DNA from: an uncultured Bacteroidota bacterium
Lineage (GTDB): Bacteria > Bacteroidota > Bacteroidia > Chitinophagales > Chitinophagaceae
Reading direction: 5' to 3'
NCBI GenBank assembly: GCA_903912405.1
Contig: CAIWHF010000098.1
Span: forward strand, 1-9,655
DNA length: 9,655 nucleotides
Part shown: positions 6,635 through 9,655 of the stretch, piece after piece
How positions within the stretch are numbered: the stretch's first letter is position 1
Layout: every line of letters starts with the position of its first letter
The notes under the pieces: model-generated
Told to the model about the DNA's origin: nothing
The model's input: the letters and a program-made list of their open reading frames with translations, nothing else
The model's database searches: none
Program-made: the position numbers and the translations under genes

Positions 6635-9049
6635 TTATTTTTTCATTAGGGCAATTTGAATAACTTCGTCCATTTCGCTTATATAATGAAATTTTAATCC
6701 TTTAATATAGTTTTTAGAAATTTCATTAATGTCTTTTTCGTTTTGTGTACATAAGATAATTTCTTTTATACCTGCACGTTTAGCTGCCAATACTTTTTCT
6801 TTAATACCACCAACAGGTAGCACTTGTCCACGTAAGGTAATTTCACCTGTCATAGCTAAATATGGTTTTATCTTTCTGCCGGTAAAAGAAGAAGCTAAAG
6901 CAGAAAGCATCGTGATGCCAGCGCTTGGGCCATCTTTGGGTACAGCGCCTTCGGGAACGTGAATATGAATATCATTTTCCGTAAAGGCATTATCAGCAAT
7001 TCCAAAGGTTTGTGCATGTGCTTTAAGATAAGAAAGGGCTGTAGTGGCACTTTCTTTCATAACATTGCCTAAGTTGCCCGTTAATGTGAGGGTGCCTTTC
7101 CCTTTAGATGTGCTAGACTCAATAAATAAGATATCGCCTCCTACATAGGTCCATGCTAAACCAACCACAACTCCGGCCGGATGCCCTTTGCTATAGATAT
7201 CGTTTAAAAATCTTGGCTTACCCAAAACTTCTTCGACTTTACTTTCGTCAATTGTATTTGCAACTGTTTCTTCTAATGCTACTTGTTTAGCAATGTTTCG
7301 CATGACACTAGCCATTAATCGATCCAGTTCTCTTACACCACTTTCTCTCGTATAATCTTGAACTATTTTTTGTAATAACTTATCGTTGAATTTTAAAGGT
7401 GTTTTTAATAAACCATGCATTTCTTTTTGCTTTGGTATTAAATGACGTTTTGCAATTTCTACTTTTTCTTCAACCGAATAGCCTGATAGTTGTATGATTT
7501 CTAAACGATCTCTTAAAGCAGGTTGAATATCACTTAAACTATTAGCAGTTGCAATGAAAAGTACTTTAGATAAATCAAACTCTAGCTCTAAATAATTATC
7601 ATAAAAAGTACTGTTTTGTTCAGGGTCTAAAATCTCTAATAAAGCAGAACTTGGGTCGCCTCTAAAGTCTTTACCAATTTTATCAATTTCATCTAAAATA
7701 AATACAGGATTGGCGCTTTTTACTTTTCTTAATTGCTGAATAATTCTACCTGGCATTGCCCCAATATAGGTTTTGCGATGACCGCGCAATTCACTTTCGT
7801 CATGCAATCCACCTAAGCTCAATCGAACATATTTACGGTCAATAGCATTTGCAATACTTTTACCTAAAGATGTTTTACCAATACCGGGAGGACCAACAAA
7901 GCATAGGATGGGTGATTTTAAATCGCCTTTCAATTTTAGAACGGCTAAATACTCTATGATGCGATCTTTGATTTCATCCATTCCATAATGATCATGATCT
8001 AAAACTTTTTGTGCTTTTTTAAGATCATAAGAGTCTTTTGTATAAATACCCCAAGGTAGATCCAACATTAAATCTAAATGATTATACACTACCGAATAGT
8101 CGGGCGTAGTAGGATGCATGCGTTCTAACTTTTCTATTCCTTTTTTAAATAAATCTTTGGCTGCTTCGGTCCATTGTACTTGCTCAGCTCTTTTTTGTAG
8201 ATCTTTTATTTCCCGTTCATTGGCATCGCCCAATTCATCTTTGATGGATTTTAACTGCTGCTGCAAAAAATACTCTCGTTGTTGTTTATCAATTTCACCC
8301 CTCGTTTTATTGGTGATTTCATTTTTGAGCTCAGCTAATTGCAATTCGCTTTGTAATAAGTTCAATAATTTTTCTGCACGTAATCGGATATCGTCTTCTT
8401 CCAGTAAACTTTGTTTGTCTAATAATTTAGCATTAATGTTAGACGCAATATAGTGTACTAAAAAAGAGTAGTTTTCTATATTGCGCAGCATAATAGCTGC
8501 TTCTGGAGGCAGGGTATTCGTTTGTTGAATTATTTTTTCTGCATAGTCTTTAATAGAGCCTACTAAAGCATCAAAATTGGCATCTTCTTTTGGAAAGTGA
8601 TCTTCTTTATAGGTAATTTTTGCCTTAAAATAAGGGTCTGTTTCTGTAAATTCATTGATTTGAAAACGAATTTTACCCATGATAAAAAGGGTAATGTTGC
8701 CATCGGGCATTTTTATCATTTTTACAATTTTGGCCAAGGTGCCTACATGAAACATGTCATCGGTTTCAGGGTCTTCAAAATTGCCGTCTTTTTGAGCAAC
8801 CACACCTATCCATTTGTCTTTTTTATTGGCTTGTGTAATGGCTAGAATAGATTTTTCTCTAGAAACGGTTATGGGTAATACTACGTTAGGGAATAGTACT
8901 GTGTTACGTAGGGCAATGATCGGTAAATTGTCGGGCAAGCTTTTACGCTCTTCGTCATTCATTTCTTCTTCACCCATAGGAAGTACGGGTAAAAATTCAA
9001 TGTCTTGTTCATTCTGTTGCAATAGCATAGGTATATATTTTTCAGACAA
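6635..9049 (-). CDS. lon: ATP-dependent protease Lon (LonA type)
   Basis: This 804-residue cytoplasmic AAA+ serine protease degrades misfolded and some regulatory proteins. The N-terminal substrate-binding domain begins at 'LPIIALRNTVLFP' (42-54), after an acidic extension of about 30-40 residues absent from E. coli Lon. A long charged coiled-coil region spans about 210-300. The AAA+ module has Walker A GPPGIGKT (386-393), Walker B 'VFILDEID' (449-456) and 'PALRDRLE' (510-517) with arginines of the sensor/finger region. The protease domain carries the catalytic pair S709 (in 'PKDGPSAGITM') and K752 (in 'GGIKEKVLAAKR'), 43 residues apart as in E. coli S679/K722. All functional residues are intact, so the enzyme should be active. 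The gene is monocistronic, with 178 bp of AT-rich DNA upstream in which I see no CIRCE element or convincing promoter. Confidence 0.98.
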   Translation of the reverse strand: MSEKYIPMLLQQNEQDIEFLPVLPMGEEEMNDEERKSLPDNLPIIALRNTVLFPNVVLPITVSREKSILAITQANKKDKWIGVVAQKDGNFEDPETDDMFHVGTLAKIVKMIKMPDGNITLFIMGKIRFQINEFTETDPYFKAKITYKEDHFPKEDANFDALVGSIKDYAEKIIQQTNTLPPEAAIMLRNIENYSFLVHYIASNINAKLLDKQSLLEEDDIRLRAEKLLNLLQSELQLAELKNEITNKTRGEIDKQQREYFLQQQLKSIKDELGDANEREIKDLQKRAEQVQWTEAAKDLFKKGIEKLERMHPTTPDYSVVYNHLDLMLDLPWGIYTKDSYDLKKAQKVLDHDHYGMDEIKDRIIEYLAVLKLKGDLKSPILCFVGPPGIGKTSLGKSIANAIDRKYVRLSLGGLHDESELRGHRKTYIGAMPGRIIQQLRKVKSANPVFILDEIDKIGKDFRGDPSSALLEILDPEQNSTFYDNYLELEFDLSKVLFIATANSLSDIQPALRDRLEIIQLSGYSVEEKVEIAKRHLIPKQKEMHGLLKTPLKFNDKLLQKIVQDYTRESGVRELDRLMASVMRNIAKQVALEETVANTIDESKVEEVLGKPRFLNDIYSKGHPAGVVVGLAWTYVGGDILFIESSTSKGKGTLTLTGNLGNVMKESATTALSYLKAHAQTFGIADNAFTENDIHIHVPEGAVPKDGPSAGITMLSALASSFTGRKIKPYLAMTGEITLRGQVLPVGGIKEKVLAAKRAGIKEIILCTQNEKDINEISKNYIKGLKFHYISEMDEVIQIALMKK

Positions 9050-9159
9050 ACTGTCTTTATTAATGAATTTAAATAGTTGTTATTTTCTTCTTTATTATGT
9101 TCAATTATTATGCCAAAGGCTAAAAACTGAAAAATTAGCAGATATTTTGCAAGTTTACA

Positions 9160-9191
9160 TTTAAATAATCAAAACGCATGTTCTATTTTTG
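9160..9191 (+). promoter_or_regulatory. Bacteroidota-type promoter for the exported protein at the window end
   Basis: TATTTTTG (9184-9191) is a perfect TAnnTTTG -7 box, 36 bp before the ATG at 9228. The best -33 candidate is TTTA (9160-9163), giving a 20-bp spacer but one base off TTTG. The gap between lon and this gene (9050-9227) holds this promoter and otherwise nothing I can name. Confidence 0.55.
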
Positions 9192-9227
9192 TAAAAATTA
9201 GTTCATTATTATTAAAAAAGTTATCCT

Positions 9228-9655
9228 ATGAAAAAAACGTTATTGGTAAGTTCGCTTTTTATAAGCACATTGGCAAATGCCCAAACAAAAAAAGAGTTAC
9301 ATGCATCAAAATGGCATTATGCATCGCAATTAGATGGTTCTATTTTTTCCACTGCTATTACCAGTGGTACAAATTCAGGAGATCCAATTATGAGATACGC
9401 CCCCTTTTTCAATATTGGCCATACGATTCACAATGAATTTAATAATTATAGTGGTGCCATACTTGGTGTGGGCATAAAGAATATTGGTTTTATTGAGAAG
9501 CGAGGGGATACTACATTCAAAAAACGCGTATACGCTTTTGGAGTAAATGCTGCTTTAAAATTTGGGGATATGAAAACGAATCGATTTGGATTTATTGGCG
9601 CAGGTGTCGATTTGCCATTTAACTATAAAGAAAAGCAATTTGTTAATCGTTCGGA
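9228..9655 (+). CDS. Exported protein, probable beta-barrel or envelope protein (N-terminal part only)
   Basis: Translation from the ATG at 9228 stays open to the window edge (142 full codons), so the gene is cut by the window rather than broken. It begins with a clear signal peptide: MKK, a hydrophobic core, and 'ANA|Q' cleavage after A18. The mature part has glycine- and aromatic-rich alternating stretches, such as 'GAILGVGIKNIGFIEKRG' and 'FGVNAALKFGD', followed by 'RFGFIGAGVDLPFNYKEKQF'. These resemble transmembrane strands of an outer-membrane barrel. I do not recognise a named family. The perfect -7 box upstream supports it as a separate transcription unit, divergent from lon. Start choice is supported by the signal peptide beginning at once. 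Confidence 0.75.
   Translation, partial: MKKTLLVSSLFISTLANAQTKKELHASKWHYASQLDGSIFSTAITSGTNSGDPIMRYAPFFNIGHTIHNEFNNYSGAILGVGIKNIGFIEKRGDTTFKKRVYAFGVNAALKFGDMKTNRFGFIGAGVDLPFNYKEKQFVNRS

Noticed and set aside
8118..8453. Plus-strand open frame opposite lon, rich in Ser, Cys and Leu
   Set aside because: It is antisense to the lon coiled-coil region. The Ser/Leu/Cys-rich composition is what reversing Glu/Lys/Gln-rich codons gives, and no signal or promoter supports it. The other + strand frames opposite lon (6729-6962, 8597-8845, 8814-9164) fail for the same reason.
9111..9122. Short inverted repeat GCC-AAA-GGC upstream of lon as an operator or CIRCE-like site
   Set aside because: The stem is only three to four base pairs and does not match the nine-base arms of CIRCE. 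Such repeats are expected by chance.
5855..9655. Lon with flanking envelope-protein genes as a novel functional system
   Set aside because: The three genes are on separate transcription units, each with its own promoter or terminator. Lon is a housekeeping protease found in nearly all bacteria, so nothing ties them together beyond adjacency.

Overview
The window looks like an ordinary chromosomal stretch from a member of the Bacteroidota. It is AT-rich by eye, and its genes lack Shine-Dalgarno sequences and start after A/T-rich leaders. Two perfect TAnnTTTG boxes (the Bacteroidota -7 promoter motif) precede genes. The exported proteins have signal peptides ending in the 'NA|Q' style common in this phylum. 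Gene content fits a Chitinophagales-like lineage, but I cannot place it below phylum with confidence.

Layout: (1) 7-2713, + strand: the end of an ATP synthase operon, atpF-atpH-atpA (F0 subunit b, F1 delta, F1 alpha). It closes with a strong hairpin terminator, and atpG is not next, as it would be in most bacteria. (2) 2758-3705, - strand: an isopenicillin N synthase-like 2-oxoglutarate/Fe(II) oxygenase, convergent with atpA. (3) 3793-5853, + strand: a predicted lipoprotein peptidase of family M49 (dipeptidyl peptidase III), divergent from the oxygenase. (4) 5879-6589, + strand: a small outer-membrane beta-barrel protein resembling DUF6089. It has its own promoter, which overlaps the end of the peptidase gene. 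(5) 6635-9049, - strand: a complete LonA ATP-dependent protease, facing gene 4 across a perfect 11-bp hairpin terminator that can serve both strands. (6) 9228 to the window end, + strand: the start of another exported protein with its own promoter, cut by the window edge.

Apart from the atp genes these are mostly single-gene units rather than one pathway. They cover energy conversion (F-type ATPase), cytoplasmic protein quality control (Lon), peptide breakdown in the envelope (DPP III) and envelope structure (the two exported barrel-type proteins). I found no RNA gene, mobile element, CRISPR array, long repeat or defence system, and no gene-free stretch longer than 300 bases. The points most worth a second look are the missing atpG after atpA, the corrected start and overlapping promoter of the DUF6089-like gene, and the lipoprotein form of the M49 peptidase. 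I see no convincing sign of an undescribed multi-gene system.
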